Source of the DNA: Chryseobacterium sp. Marseille-Q5410
Lineage (GTDB): Bacteria; Bacteroidota; Bacteroidia; Flavobacteriales; Weeksellaceae
Length of the DNA: 64,000 nt
Direction of reading: 5' to 3'
Assembly: GCA_946892665.1 (NCBI GenBank)
Contig: CAMPOT010000001.1
Span: 1,736,001 to 1,800,000 of the forward strand
The notes under the pieces were generated by a model. It was given only the letters and a program-made list of their open reading frames with translations. It did not search any database and was not told the DNA's origin. The translations under genes and the position numbers were made by a program. Positions 28,114 through 36,459 of the stretch are shown here, piece after piece (position 1 is the first letter of the stretch; each line of letters begins with the position of its first letter).

Positions 28114-28365
28114 ATGACGACAAGAATCAGAAAAATCGGAAATTCTTCAGGAATCATTATCAGCAAACGAATGTTGGAAGAATTAAATATCGAACCAAAA
28201 GATGAGTTAGAGTTGACGGTGAAAGATGGAAAAATACTAATTCAAAAAATTGACGAACCAAGAAAAGACTGGAAAGAAAAGCTTTTAAAAGCCGGTTCTA
28301 TGCAAGAAAAAGGAGATTTAATGGAGTTTCCAAACGATTTTGATACCAAAGAATGGACATGGTAA
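28114..28365 (+). CDS. mazE: AbrB/MazE-type antitoxin
   Basis: The 83-residue protein begins with a swapped-hairpin AbrB DNA-binding domain (TRIRKIGNSSGIIISKRMLE, then ELELTVKDGKILIQ) and has an acidic-aromatic C-terminal tail (MEFPNDFDTKEWTW) of the kind that wraps around MazF toxins. It overlaps the toxin gene by 13 bases, the usual arrangement. It should neutralise the toxin and repress the operon. Confidence 0.85.
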   Translation: MTTRIRKIGNSSGIIISKRMLEELNIEPKDELELTVKDGKILIQKIDEPRKDWKEKLLKAGSMQEKGDLMEFPNDFDTKEWTW

Positions 28366-28679
28366 CACGTTTTGAAATTTATTTTATTGAATTCGACCCA
28401 ACCAAAGGAAGCGAAATCAATAAGACTCGTCCTGCAGTAGTTATTTCTCCTGATGAAATGAACGAAGCACTGAATACGGTAATTGTTGCGCCATTAACTT
28501 CTACTTTAAAGAATTATCCTTCAAGAGTAAATTGTGTGGTGAACAGTAAAAAAGGTCAAATCGCTTTAGACCAAATTCGGACGATTGATAAAATCAGAAT
28601 TAAGAATAAATTATCTGTTTTAAAGGAGAAAGAACAGGAAGAAGTTTTCGGAATTTTAAATGAAATGTTTAGAAAATAG
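28353..28679 (+). CDS. mazF: MazF/PemK-type mRNA interferase toxin
   Basis: The 108-residue protein has the MazF fold: FEIYFIEFDPTKGSEINKTR-type N-terminus with RPAVVISPDEMN, the VIVAPLTSTL strand, and GQIALDQIRTIDKIRI with the arginine used in catalysis. It should cleave mRNA at specific short sites when free of antitoxin. Translation may start at 28353 or at the ATG at 28359. Encoded directly after the antitoxin. Confidence 0.87.
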   Translation: MDMVTRFEIYFIEFDPTKGSEINKTRPAVVISPDEMNEALNTVIVAPLTSTLKNYPSRVNCVVNSKKGQIALDQIRTIDKIRIKNKLSVLKEKEQEEVFGILNEMFRK

Positions 28680-28684
28680 AATTT

Positions 28685-28975
28685 TCAGTCTTTTTTTATA
28701 AGATTGATCATTTTTAGAAACTTTTTATTAATTATTTCAATAAATAAAATAGTTAGTGGAATCGATAAAATAATGCTGATCATCGCAGTAAGAGAGAAAA
28801 CGGAAAACAGTTCAATAAAATTAGGACTAAAACTAACAATTTCAATAAAGTAGAAATATTTATGAAAAATCCGATCAATAATGAAAAATATGAGAGTAGA
28901 ATTTAAAATGTATATAAATTGAAAATTAAAATCTAGAACTTCAAGTTTTTCATTATCAATGTTTCTTGTGCTCAA
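28685..28975 (-). CDS. Hypothetical membrane protein, start uncertain
   Basis: From a TTG at 28975 the frame encodes 96 residues with two to three hydrophobic segments. The same frame stays open back to a stop at 29188-29186 and there reads as membrane-protein-like sequence (FEFILFLFWAILLSIPFYFL, then IGLNSREYIHGKIKE), but has no ATG or GTG. So either an unusual start is used or the gene has lost its start. It lies convergent to the toxin gene with five bases between the stops. No family recognised. Confidence 0.4.
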   Translation of the reverse strand: MSTRNIDNEKLEVLDFNFQFIYILNSTLIFFIIDRIFHKYFYFIEIVSFSPNFIELFSVFSLTAMISIILSIPLTILFIEIINKKFLKMINLIKKD

Positions 28976-29275
28976 ATTATTTTCTTTGATCTTTCCGTGA
29001 ATGTATTCTCTTGAATTTAAACCAATTAAGAAATAAAATGGTATACTTAATAATATAGCCCAAAAAAGAAAAAGTATAAATTCGAATATTGTTTGTGGTT
29101 GATTTGAGAATAGACTTTTTTTTAAAAAAAGATTTCTATTACAACAATTCAGGTTAAAAATGTATTTATGAGCAAAAAAAATTTCTCACTTAAAATTTTG
29201 TAACTTTCGTTATTCAAGTTTACTTATAAATATTTTTTGAAAAAATAGCTTATATCTTAAGACAAATTGTAGTTT

Positions 29276-30631
29276 ATGAATCTTAATACAATTTTCACCA
29301 GCCAACGCACTGGAAATCATCCCGCAACTTCCGCTTCAAGAACTGATTTTCAAAGGGATTTTGACCGCATTATTTTCTCAGCGGCTTTTCGACGATTACA
29401 AAATAAAACGCAGGTTTTTCCGCTTCCCGGGAGTGTATTTGTGCATAACCGATTGACGCATTCCCTGGAAGTATCCTCTGTGGGCCGAAGTTTAGGCAGT
29501 GCGGTGGGAGAATTTATCGTGAAGAATTATCAAAATGACCTTTCGGTAGATGCGAAGAACTTTTACCACAATAATTTACATAATGTGATTGCGGCGGCCT
29601 GCCTTTGCCATGATGTCGGGAATCCTGCATTCGGGCATTCCGGTGAAGATGCAATTGCAAGTTATTTCGAGAAAAATGAGTCCGATTTAAAACAAAAATT
29701 TTCTGAAAAGGAATGGGCAGACCTGGTCAATTTCGAAGGGAATGCCAATGCAATTCGCGTTTTAACCCATCAGCAAAACGGAAAAGATGAAGGCGGAACA
29801 CAGCTTACAATGACCACTTTGGGGAGTATTGCGAAATATCCATGCGAAGCTGTAGCTAAGAAAAAAAGTGTGATTCACCGCAAGAAATTTGGTTTTTTCC
29901 AAAATGAAAAAGAGACTTTCCTGAATATCGCCAACGCACTAAATCTCAAAAAAGAGAACGAGGAACCCACAATTTTCAAAAGACATCCCTTTGTATGGTT
30001 AGTGGAGGCAGCCGACGATATTTGCTACAATATTATCGACATGGAAGATGCGCACCGATTGGGAATAGTATCGACTTCGGATTGCGAAAATCTGTTTCTA
30101 GACCTCATCATATCGGAAAATCAAAATACCAAAAGGGTAGAAGATAAATTGGTAATTTTGAGCAATGCCAATGAAAGAATTTCTTATTTAAGAGCGAAAG
30201 TCATCAATGCGTTGATTAATAAATCAATTGAATTGTATGAAACCAATTTCGATTCCATTTTAGATGGAAATCTAGATAAAGCGCTGTTGGATATTTATAA
30301 AACCGAAAACCGATCACTACAGGAAATTGAGAGTTTTTCTATTGAAAAAATCTACGGACACAAAGCTGTTATCGAAATCGAAAATGCGGGTTACAACGTA
30401 ATGTATGAGCTTTTAAATCATTTTATACCACCAATTTTAAAGAAAAAATCCGAGAGAAAATCTTATGATAAAATGGCGCTGAAACTTTTGCCAAAGCAAT
30501 TCCTCTATGAGGAAGGTTCCGATTATCAGAAGGTTTTGGGAGTGATCGATTTTGTTTCGGGGATGACGGATAATTTCGCGACCGATCTTTACCGAAAAAT
30601 AAAAGGCATAGAAATCGGAATGACGATGTAG
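29276..30631 (+). CDS. dgt: dGTPase (deoxyguanosinetriphosphate triphosphohydrolase)
   Basis: This 451-residue HD-domain enzyme shows the metal ligands His62 (NRLTHSLEVSSVGR), His112-Asp113 (CHDVGNPAFGHSGE) and a later Asp in EAADDICYNIIDMEDA. The N-terminal SRTDFQRDFDRIIFSAAFRR is a dGTPase signature. It hydrolyses dGTP to deoxyguanosine and triphosphate and so controls dNTP pools. TAACTTTC at about 29201-29208 may be a weak promoter element. Confidence 0.93.
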   Translation: MNLNTIFTSQRTGNHPATSASRTDFQRDFDRIIFSAAFRRLQNKTQVFPLPGSVFVHNRLTHSLEVSSVGRSLGSAVGEFIVKNYQNDLSVDAKNFYHNNLHNVIAAACLCHDVGNPAFGHSGEDAIASYFEKNESDLKQKFSEKEWADLVNFEGNANAIRVLTHQQNGKDEGGTQLTMTTLGSIAKYPCEAVAKKKSVIHRKKFGFFQNEKETFLNIANALNLKKENEEPTIFKRHPFVWLVEAADDICYNIIDMEDAHRLGIVSTSDCENLFLDLIISENQNTKRVEDKLVILSNANERISYLRAKVINALINKSIELYETNFDSILDGNLDKALLDIYKTENRSLQEIESFSIEKIYGHKAVIEIENAGYNVMYELLNHFIPPILKKKSERKSYDKMALKLLPKQFLYEEGSDYQKVLGVIDFVSGMTDNFATDLYRKIKGIEIGMTM

Positions 30632-30663
30632 TTTGGATAGGACAAAAGTTTTTGCTATCTTTA
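30632..30663 (+). promoter_or_regulatory. Promoter for the SPFH gene
   Basis: TTTG at 30632-30635, 20 bases, then TATCTTTA at 30656-30663, one base off TAnnTTTG. The leader would be about 48 bases to ATG 30718. Confidence 0.55.
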
Positions 30664-30717
30664 TGACATCAGCAATGTACATGCTGCAGGATTACTAACC
30701 ATTAAAATTCATTTACT

Positions 30718-31650
30718 ATGACCTACTTAGGGGTATTTATTTTTTTAGGACTTATTGTATTATTCGCTTCGTTTTTTACGGTGAAACAAGCGACAGCTGC
30801 CATTGTAGAGCGGTTGGGGAAATTTCATTCGGTGCGGCATTCGGGTCTGCATTTGAAAATTCCGTTTTTGGACCAAGTTGCAAAACGTATGAATTTAAGA
30901 ATTCAGCAACTCGATGTAATTATTGATACTAAAACTTTGGATAATGTTTTTATTAGAATGAAAGTTTCAGTTCAGTACCAAGTCATTAAAGAACAAGTTG
31001 CAGATGCGTTTTATAAATTAGAAAATCCTGAAAATCAAATTACTTCTTATGTTTTCGATGTAGTAAGAGCAGAAGTTCCAAAACTAAAACTGGATGATGT
31101 TTTTGTGAGAAAAGATGATGTTGCGATTGCCGTAAAAGGTGAACTTCAAGAAGCAATGCAAAGTTATGGTTACGACATTATTAAAGCTCTGGTTACGGAT
31201 ATTGATCCCGATGAACAGGTGAAACATGCGATGAACAGAATTAATGCAGCTGAACGTGAAAAAACCGCGGCAGAGTACGAATCTGAAGCGCAGAAAATTA
31301 GAATTATTGCCGTCGCAAAAGCCGAAGCGGAATCGAAAAAACTACAAGGACAGGGTATTGCTGATCAAAGGAGAGAAATCGCCAAAGGTTTGGAAGAATC
31401 TGTGAAAATGCTCAACGATGCTGGAATCAATGCACAAGAGGCGTCTGCTTTGATCGTTGTTACACAGCACTACGACACGCTGCATTCGATAGGAGCAAAC
31501 AACAGAAGCAACTTGGTTTTACTTCCTAATTCTCCAAGTGCAGCAAGTTCAATGCTCAACGATTTAGTCGTTTCCATGGCCGCTACTCAAAAAATGGATG
31601 AGATAAATAAAGGCGATTATCCGCCACCAGCAGGCAAGCATACTCATTAA
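30718..31650 (+). CDS. SPFH/Band 7 (stomatin-like) membrane protein
   Basis: The 310-residue protein has one N-terminal membrane span (residues 3-21), then the SPFH domain (VKQATAAIVERLGKFHSVRH; SGLHLKIPFLDQVAKRMNLR; TDIDPDEQVKHAMNRI) and a coiled-coil with AEREKTAAEYESEAQKIRI and KAEAESKKLQGQGIADQRRE. It should form oligomers on the inner face of the membrane. No NfeD or protease partner is adjacent. Confidence 0.9.
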   Translation: MTYLGVFIFLGLIVLFASFFTVKQATAAIVERLGKFHSVRHSGLHLKIPFLDQVAKRMNLRIQQLDVIIDTKTLDNVFIRMKVSVQYQVIKEQVADAFYKLENPENQITSYVFDVVRAEVPKLKLDDVFVRKDDVAIAVKGELQEAMQSYGYDIIKALVTDIDPDEQVKHAMNRINAAEREKTAAEYESEAQKIRIIAVAKAEAESKKLQGQGIADQRREIAKGLEESVKMLNDAGINAQEASALIVVTQHYDTLHSIGANNRSNLVLLPNSPSAASSMLNDLVVSMAATQKMDEINKGDYPPPAGKHTH

Positions 31651-31727
31651 TTAGAGGTAATGCGTTAGTTCTGGAATGAAGATTTTAGACTTTTAAATGA
31701 TGAATTATTGTCATCAATAATGAATAG

Positions 31728-31766
31728 AAAAACTCCCGATTTGTTGGACAGATCGGGAGTTTTTTT
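31728..31766. terminator. Bidirectional terminator
   Basis: AAAAACTCCCGAT pairs with ATCGGGAGTTTTT. It serves the SPFH gene on the plus strand and the lipoprotein gene on the minus strand, whose stop is at 31765. Confidence 0.85.
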
Positions 31767-32391
31767 ATTTTAAATCTTTCGTTTTATACGGAAATTTGGA
31801 TGCAGCAGTTTTCATTAATGAATTGGTGAGTTTTTCTGTAGAGGTAAAGGTTCCTCCGGTTTGCCAATTGTAATTCCAAAACATTTTTCCGCTGTTGGTA
31901 TCGGTTAATGATAGATCTACGGTAGTAATCTTTGAAGGAGTTGCGTATCCAATCAGTAAACTGGTGAAAAATGCTTCACCGTTGGTTAATGGTTTTGCAA
32001 GCGAAACTCTGGAGCTTACAACTGCATCAACTCCAAGTAATTTGGCTAATTCCTGATAGCTTCTTCCTGCTAAACTCGTTACGCTATGGTCCGCTAAAAT
32101 CTTATTCGTTTCTTCTGAACTTTGCGCCTTTACAAAAATATTGTTTTTAGCTTGATGTTCGCTGAGGTAAGAAACCAGTGCGTTTTGGAAACGTTCGCTT
32201 TCTATTTTTTCGTGATTCTTGATTGCTTGCGCTTCTTTTGCGGATTTTATTTCGATGATTACTTTGGGAGGCAGCACTGCAATCAATCGATGCTGATTTG
32301 CAGTTTCCTGAAAATTTGTCGCTTTATATACTGGTTCACAACTAGTTACAACAACATTTGCAACAAATAGAATAGATAATAGTTTCTTCAT
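31765..32391 (-). CDS. Lipoprotein, possible DUF799/GNA1162-like
   Basis: From ATG 32391 the protein has 208 residues with a signal peptide and lipobox ending at Cys18 (VVTSC). A longer frame starts at 32457 but the lipoprotein signal would then be internal, so it is not used. The body (RLIAVLPPKVIIEI, RSYQELAKLLGVDAVVSSRV, DLSLTDTNSGKMFWNYNW) resembles lipoproteins of the LPP20/DUF799 type that assemble on the outer membrane. The family assignment is tentative. It is divergent from the secreted protein gene at 32457. Confidence 0.65.
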   Translation of the reverse strand: MKKLLSILFVANVVVTSCEPVYKATNFQETANQHRLIAVLPPKVIIEIKSAKEAQAIKNHEKIESERFQNALVSYLSEHQAKNNIFVKAQSSEETNKILADHSVTSLAGRSYQELAKLLGVDAVVSSRVSLAKPLTNGEAFFTSLLIGYATPSKITTVDLSLTDTNSGKMFWNYNWQTGGTFTSTEKLTNSLMKTAASKFPYKTKDLK

Positions 32392-32456
32392 AGTTTTTTT
32401 TTTCAAATGTAATTTAAATTCAAAGAAATTGATATATTTATCAAAATAAATTATCA

Positions 32457-33077
32457 ATGAAAAAATTAGTTACGCTTTTATCTTTAGCAGCTTTTGCTTT
32501 AGGTTTTTCTCAGAATTTTTCTCCGGATCAATATCCGAAAGGTGTTTATGAAACTTATGAAGATTTCAGGGCCAAAACACCTACATCCACCCCGAATCTT
32601 TCAAGTGCGATGAGCGACGATCAAATTGCTTACCGCTTCAATAATTTGGATGATAAAGGTAAAAAACTCAAAAAAGCCTTTGCTATTTCTGATGGAACCG
32701 GAGTGTATATTCATGTGGTGAATTTGATTAAGAAATTCAATTCAGAAGACAAGGGGCAAGGTTACGATGGAGGAATTTATTACCTAAAAGCAGAAAACAA
32801 AGGTGGTTATCTTTTTGTAAGAGATTATTTCACCAGCAACAGTGCTGCAATGTGGGGAGGAATCATCGCTGCGGCAGCCGCTAGAAGAACGAAAGGAGTT
32901 ATTTATGATCCAGAAAAAGAATCATTCAATCTCTTTAGAAACATCGAAGAGTTCAAAACATTTATGGAAGTTAATCATCCAAATGTGGTTCTCGATTTAG
33001 ATAAAGGGAAAGGTGATGCCAAGCTTGATGAAGGTGAAATAGAAGCGAAAAATCTCGAATTTATTTCAAAAGTTTAA
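32457..33077 (+). CDS. Secreted protein of unknown function
   Basis: This 206-residue protein has a Sec signal peptide (MKKLVTLLSLAAFALGFSQ). The mature part begins with NFSPDQYPKGVYETYEDF and has GGIYYLKAENKGGYLFVRDY and an Ala-rich segment GGIIAAAAARR, then an acidic C-terminus. No known domain is certain. Divergent from the lipoprotein at 31765-32391; the two share an intergenic region of 65 bases. Confidence 0.75.
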   Translation: MKKLVTLLSLAAFALGFSQNFSPDQYPKGVYETYEDFRAKTPTSTPNLSSAMSDDQIAYRFNNLDDKGKKLKKAFAISDGTGVYIHVVNLIKKFNSEDKGQGYDGGIYYLKAENKGGYLFVRDYFTSNSAAMWGGIIAAAAARRTKGVIYDPEKESFNLFRNIEEFKTFMEVNHPNVVLDLDKGKGDAKLDEGEIEAKNLEFISKV

Positions 33078-33082
33078 AAAAT

Positions 33083-33115
33083 AACTCTCGGTCGCACTGA
33101 TCGAGAGTTTTTTTT
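33083..33115. terminator. Terminator between convergent genes
   Basis: AACTCTCG and CGAGAGTT form an eight-pair stem with an 11-base loop, followed by eight T on the plus strand. Confidence 0.8.
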
Positions 33116-33120
33116 GGAAT

Positions 33121-33432
33121 TTAGATTTTAAATTTTTCTTTGCCAATCAACAGTTCGAAGAATAATTTAAAATCTGAGAGCAAGCTCCATAGTGGATATT
33201 TGAATGTCGTAGGTTTATTTTTCTCGATAACCGCATGGCTAAACCAAGCAAATCCATAACCGAAAATTGGCAAATACCACAGAAAACGCTCTTTCCCCGA
33301 CTGGATTACATAAATCAAAACTGCAAATACAAGTAGGGTTCCCAGAAAATGAAAAATCCTTGTCCCCAATTTGCGGTGTTCGTTTAAATAATGGGCGTAA
33401 AATTCTTTAAATGTTTTTATCCTTTCAGCCAT
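33121..33432 (-). CDS. DUF962 (Mpo1-like) membrane protein
   Basis: The 103-residue protein has the DUF962 signature FKEFYAHYLNEHRKLGTRIF, then two to three membrane segments and FSHAVIEKNKPTTFKYPLWS, where the conserved His residues lie. The yeast homologue Mpo1 is a dioxygenase acting on 2-hydroxy fatty acids; the bacterial role is unknown. The gene begins five bases after the permease gene, so they are co-transcribed. Confidence 0.85.
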   Translation of the reverse strand: MAERIKTFKEFYAHYLNEHRKLGTRIFHFLGTLLVFAVLIYVIQSGKERFLWYLPIFGYGFAWFSHAVIEKNKPTTFKYPLWSLLSDFKLFFELLIGKEKFKI

Positions 33433-33437
33433 TTCTT

Positions 33438-35126
33438 TTAGTTTAAATCTCCATTCAATTCATTGTTGAGTTTGCTATTGTTGTAGCCATAAGAGAAATA
33501 AATAATCATCCCGATGCCAAACCAAAGCAGAAACCAAAACCAGTTGTTATGGCTCATTCCTGTTAATAAATATAAACAAGAACTTAAACCAATCAGCGGA
33601 ATTAGGGAAAGATTTTTAAGGAAAGCCAATACACATAATACCAAATTAATAATGATAAAGATGACGATGGAAATACGGAATTCTCCTTCTGCAGGGTCAT
33701 TCCAATCGGTTATATGAGTGAAAAATTCAGGTTGCCAAAGATAGAAAAATACCAACCCACCAATAAAAATAAAAGGAAAAATAATTTTTCCATTGATATA
33801 CGGAAGGTGGAAACGACCTTTTAGCTTCTCTTTTGCCGGCAACATCAATACGCCTCCACATACCAATACAAATGCGAAAATGGTTCCGATACTTGTGAAA
33901 TCGAGGATGAATGATTTGTCCGTAAATAGGATAGGAACGCCCACGACAATTCCGGTGATTATGGTAGCAAAACTTGGGGTTTTGTGTTTCGGGTGGATTT
34001 CCATGAACTTTTTAGGCATTAATCCGTCTCTACTCATTGCATACCAAATTCTCGGTTGTCCCATTTGAAATACCAAAAGCACTGTGGTAATGGCGATAAT
34101 AGCTGCCAACGAAACTACAAATTCCATCCAAGCAACATTGGCATTTGCTTTTTCGAAGATAAAAGCAAGTGGATCTCCTACACCGTCAAATTTTCGGTAA
34201 TCCACCATTCCGGTGAGCACTAACGTTAGAACAATATAAATAACCGTGCATAAAACCAAGGAGATAATCATCCCCCGTGGTAGATCCTTCTGAGGATTCT
34301 TGGTTTCTTCTGACAAAACACTGAGTGCATCAAACCCAATATAGGCAAAAAATACTCCTGAAATGGCGCTCATCACTCCTGCAAAACCATTCGGCATAAA
34401 TGACGCAACACCCGTTTCTTTGCTTATGGGAAACCAATTATCGGTATTGATATACGCAATTCCTACTGCAATAACCAATAAGATGATAAAGAGTTTTAAG
34501 AGAACAAATAAATTGTTGAAATTCTTTGATTCCTTCACTCCAACATAGCAAAGCCAAGTGATTAAACCATTGATAACCAAAGCCGGAACATCTACAATAA
34601 ATTTTAAATTTCCAATGATAGGTGCGGTTTTCCAAGCGTTGATCAGTTCTTTGTTTTCCGAACCTCCCAGGAAAGCTTTCTTGGCTTCAGTGTAGCTGCA
34701 AGTAAGATAATCAGGGATGTGTACGCCAATTCTTTCCATAAAACTGGTGAAATAATCACTCCAAGAAAAGGCTACATAAATATTCCCGAATGAGTATTCC
34801 ATAATCAGTGCCCAACCAATAACCCAAGCGATGAGTTCACCAAAACTTGCGTATGCATAGGTATAAGCAGAACCTGCAGTCGGTATTCTGCTGGCAAATT
34901 CGGCATAGCAAAGCGCGGTAAAGCCACACGCAAAACCACAAATGATGTACAGCACAATCACACCGGGACCCCCACGGAAAACCGCTTCGCCCAAACTGCT
35001 GAAACTACCTGCTCCTATGATGGCGGCGATGCCAAAAAAAACAATATCCCACACCCCTAAAACACGCAGCAAGCCCGAAGGAGCTTCCTGATCACTGTAT
35101 TGTTTTCTTCTGAAAAGCTGGTTCAT
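33438..35126 (-). CDS. APC family amino acid permease
   Basis: The 562-residue protein is an amino acid/polyamine/organocation transporter of the cationic-amino-acid type. The N-terminus has VWDIVFFGIAAIIGAGSFSS with the helix-1 break, followed by FASRIPTAGSAYTYAYASFG and EYSFGNIYVAFSWSDYF, and more than twelve membrane helices are predicted. The substrate is not determined. Transcribed with the DUF962 gene. Confidence 0.9.
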   Translation of the reverse strand: MNQLFRRKQYSDQEAPSGLLRVLGVWDIVFFGIAAIIGAGSFSSLGEAVFRGGPGVIVLYIICGFACGFTALCYAEFASRIPTAGSAYTYAYASFGELIAWVIGWALIMEYSFGNIYVAFSWSDYFTSFMERIGVHIPDYLTCSYTEAKKAFLGGSENKELINAWKTAPIIGNLKFIVDVPALVINGLITWLCYVGVKESKNFNNLFVLLKLFIILLVIAVGIAYINTDNWFPISKETGVASFMPNGFAGVMSAISGVFFAYIGFDALSVLSEETKNPQKDLPRGMIISLVLCTVIYIVLTLVLTGMVDYRKFDGVGDPLAFIFEKANANVAWMEFVVSLAAIIAITTVLLVFQMGQPRIWYAMSRDGLMPKKFMEIHPKHKTPSFATIITGIVVGVPILFTDKSFILDFTSIGTIFAFVLVCGGVLMLPAKEKLKGRFHLPYINGKIIFPFIFIGGLVFFYLWQPEFFTHITDWNDPAEGEFRISIVIFIIINLVLCVLAFLKNLSLIPLIGLSSCLYLLTGMSHNNWFWFLLWFGIGMIIYFSYGYNNSKLNNELNGDLN

Positions 35127-35577
35127 AAAAATTTTAATTTACACAAATGTAATGGAAAAAAAGGAAATGTAAAAAGATTAGCTGAGGAAGATAGGAGTGA
35201 GAGGATTCAAAACGTTCGAAAATAAGTTCATGTCCGGAGTATGGTAATTTAGAGATGTTTTACAAAAAATATGTTTTTTAAAATAATTAATACTTAATGT
35301 TTTTTAAAAAACATTTATTATTAAAAATTGCTTTATTAATCTTAAAATTGGTCGAATGATTTCCGATGTATTTGCAATGTTTCTAATTGCCAACCTGAAG
35401 ATATCTTGGAATATAGAAAAGATATTGATGATTTAGTCTTTCGAATTAGGGAATTTGGAAGATTTCTTTCTTATTTCCATTAAAAAAGTCTTTTATTTTT
35501 TAATTACTACATTTGAAATGCAGTCGAAATTGTTTCAGTTCACCTAATTATTTAACAAATAAAAAGCGTTAACTTCT
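35127..35577. other. 451-base intergenic region with a 20-base palindrome
   Basis: No gene is supported here. AATGTTTTTTAAAAAACATT (35296-35315) is a perfect palindrome, and its half ATGTTTTTTAAAA also occurs alone at 35270-35282. A frame of about 42 codons without a start (up to about 35483) is present but not convincing. The region separates divergent genes and could hold regulatory sites for both. Confidence 0.5.
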
Positions 35578-36399
35578 ATGAAAAAACCCTTATTTTACTT
35601 GAGCTTTCTACTGGTTATTCTAATGTTCAATTGCACCAATTCGCAATCCAAAGATGCCATTCCGCCTCACGACACCTTTAAAATTTCATCAAAAACCATT
35701 GGAGAAAAGAGGGTGATTAACGTTTGGACCCCCGAAAATCATAAAAATTCGACCGAGAAATTTCCCGTTCTTTATATGGCGGATGGTGGAATTAAAGAAG
35801 ATTTTCCCCACATTGCCAATACAATTTCGCAGCTCATCCAATCGAAAAAAATCAGTTCGATTATTTTGGTAGGAATTGAAAATACGCAACGCCGAAGAGA
35901 TCTTACCGGTTTGACCGAAGTGGAAGAAGACAAGAAAATAGCGCCTGTTGTCGGTGGTTCACAAAAGTTCAGGGCGTTTATTAAAGAAGATTTATTTCCG
36001 GAAATTGAAAAGCGCTACAAAACCTCCGAAAAGCGGGGAATTATCGGAGAATCGGCTTCTGGACTTTTTGTCACAGAAACTTTGTTCTTAGCGCCTGAGA
36101 TGTTCGATTTCTATATCGCTTTCGATCCTTCTTTGTGGTGGAATAATCATTTTTTAGTAAGATCTGCCCAGGAAAACCTAAAAAATCTTCCGAAAAAAGA
36201 AATCAAGTTTTGGTTTGCAGGCTCCAATGCTCCCGACATTTCTCCCCATACGAAGGCTTTGGCCAATATCCTTAAATCTGCGAACTCAAACAATCTCATT
36301 TGGAAATACGCTGACGAACCCAAGGAAAAACACAACACAATTTTCCGAGCGACCAAAGAAAAAGCCATAATTTGGTCATTAAATGATGGCGAAAAATAA
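35578..36399 (+). CDS. Lipoprotein esterase (alpha/beta hydrolase, Fes-like)
   Basis: This 273-residue lipoprotein has a signal peptide with lipobox Cys19 (LMFNC). The mature part is an alpha/beta hydrolase of the putative esterase family: oxyanion region FPVLYMADGG, nucleophile elbow GESASG with Ser159, and a probable catalytic His in EKHNTIFRAT. Related proteins hydrolyse siderophore or acyl esters in the envelope; the substrate is not known. Expressed on its own. Confidence 0.8.
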   Translation: MKKPLFYLSFLLVILMFNCTNSQSKDAIPPHDTFKISSKTIGEKRVINVWTPENHKNSTEKFPVLYMADGGIKEDFPHIANTISQLIQSKKISSIILVGIENTQRRRDLTGLTEVEEDKKIAPVVGGSQKFRAFIKEDLFPEIEKRYKTSEKRGIIGESASGLFVTETLFLAPEMFDFYIAFDPSLWWNNHFLVRSAQENLKNLPKKEIKFWFAGSNAPDISPHTKALANILKSANSNNLIWKYADEPKEKHNTIFRATKEKAIIWSLNDGEK

Positions 36400-36435
36400 A
36401 AAATCATTAATTCTTTAGTTTTCAAATACATATTG

Positions 36436-36443
36436 TATTTTTG
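36436..36443 (+). promoter_or_regulatory. -7 element TATTTTTG for the T9SS protein gene
   Basis: TATTTTTG matches TAnnTTTG and lies 16 bases before ATG 36460. Confidence 0.45.
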
Positions 36444-36459
36444 ACAAAACACAATCTAA

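Noticed and set aside
35350-35483. Short frame without a start codon, about 42 codons, in the gap before the esterase
   Set aside because: It has no start codon, no known family and is short; chance is a sufficient explanation.
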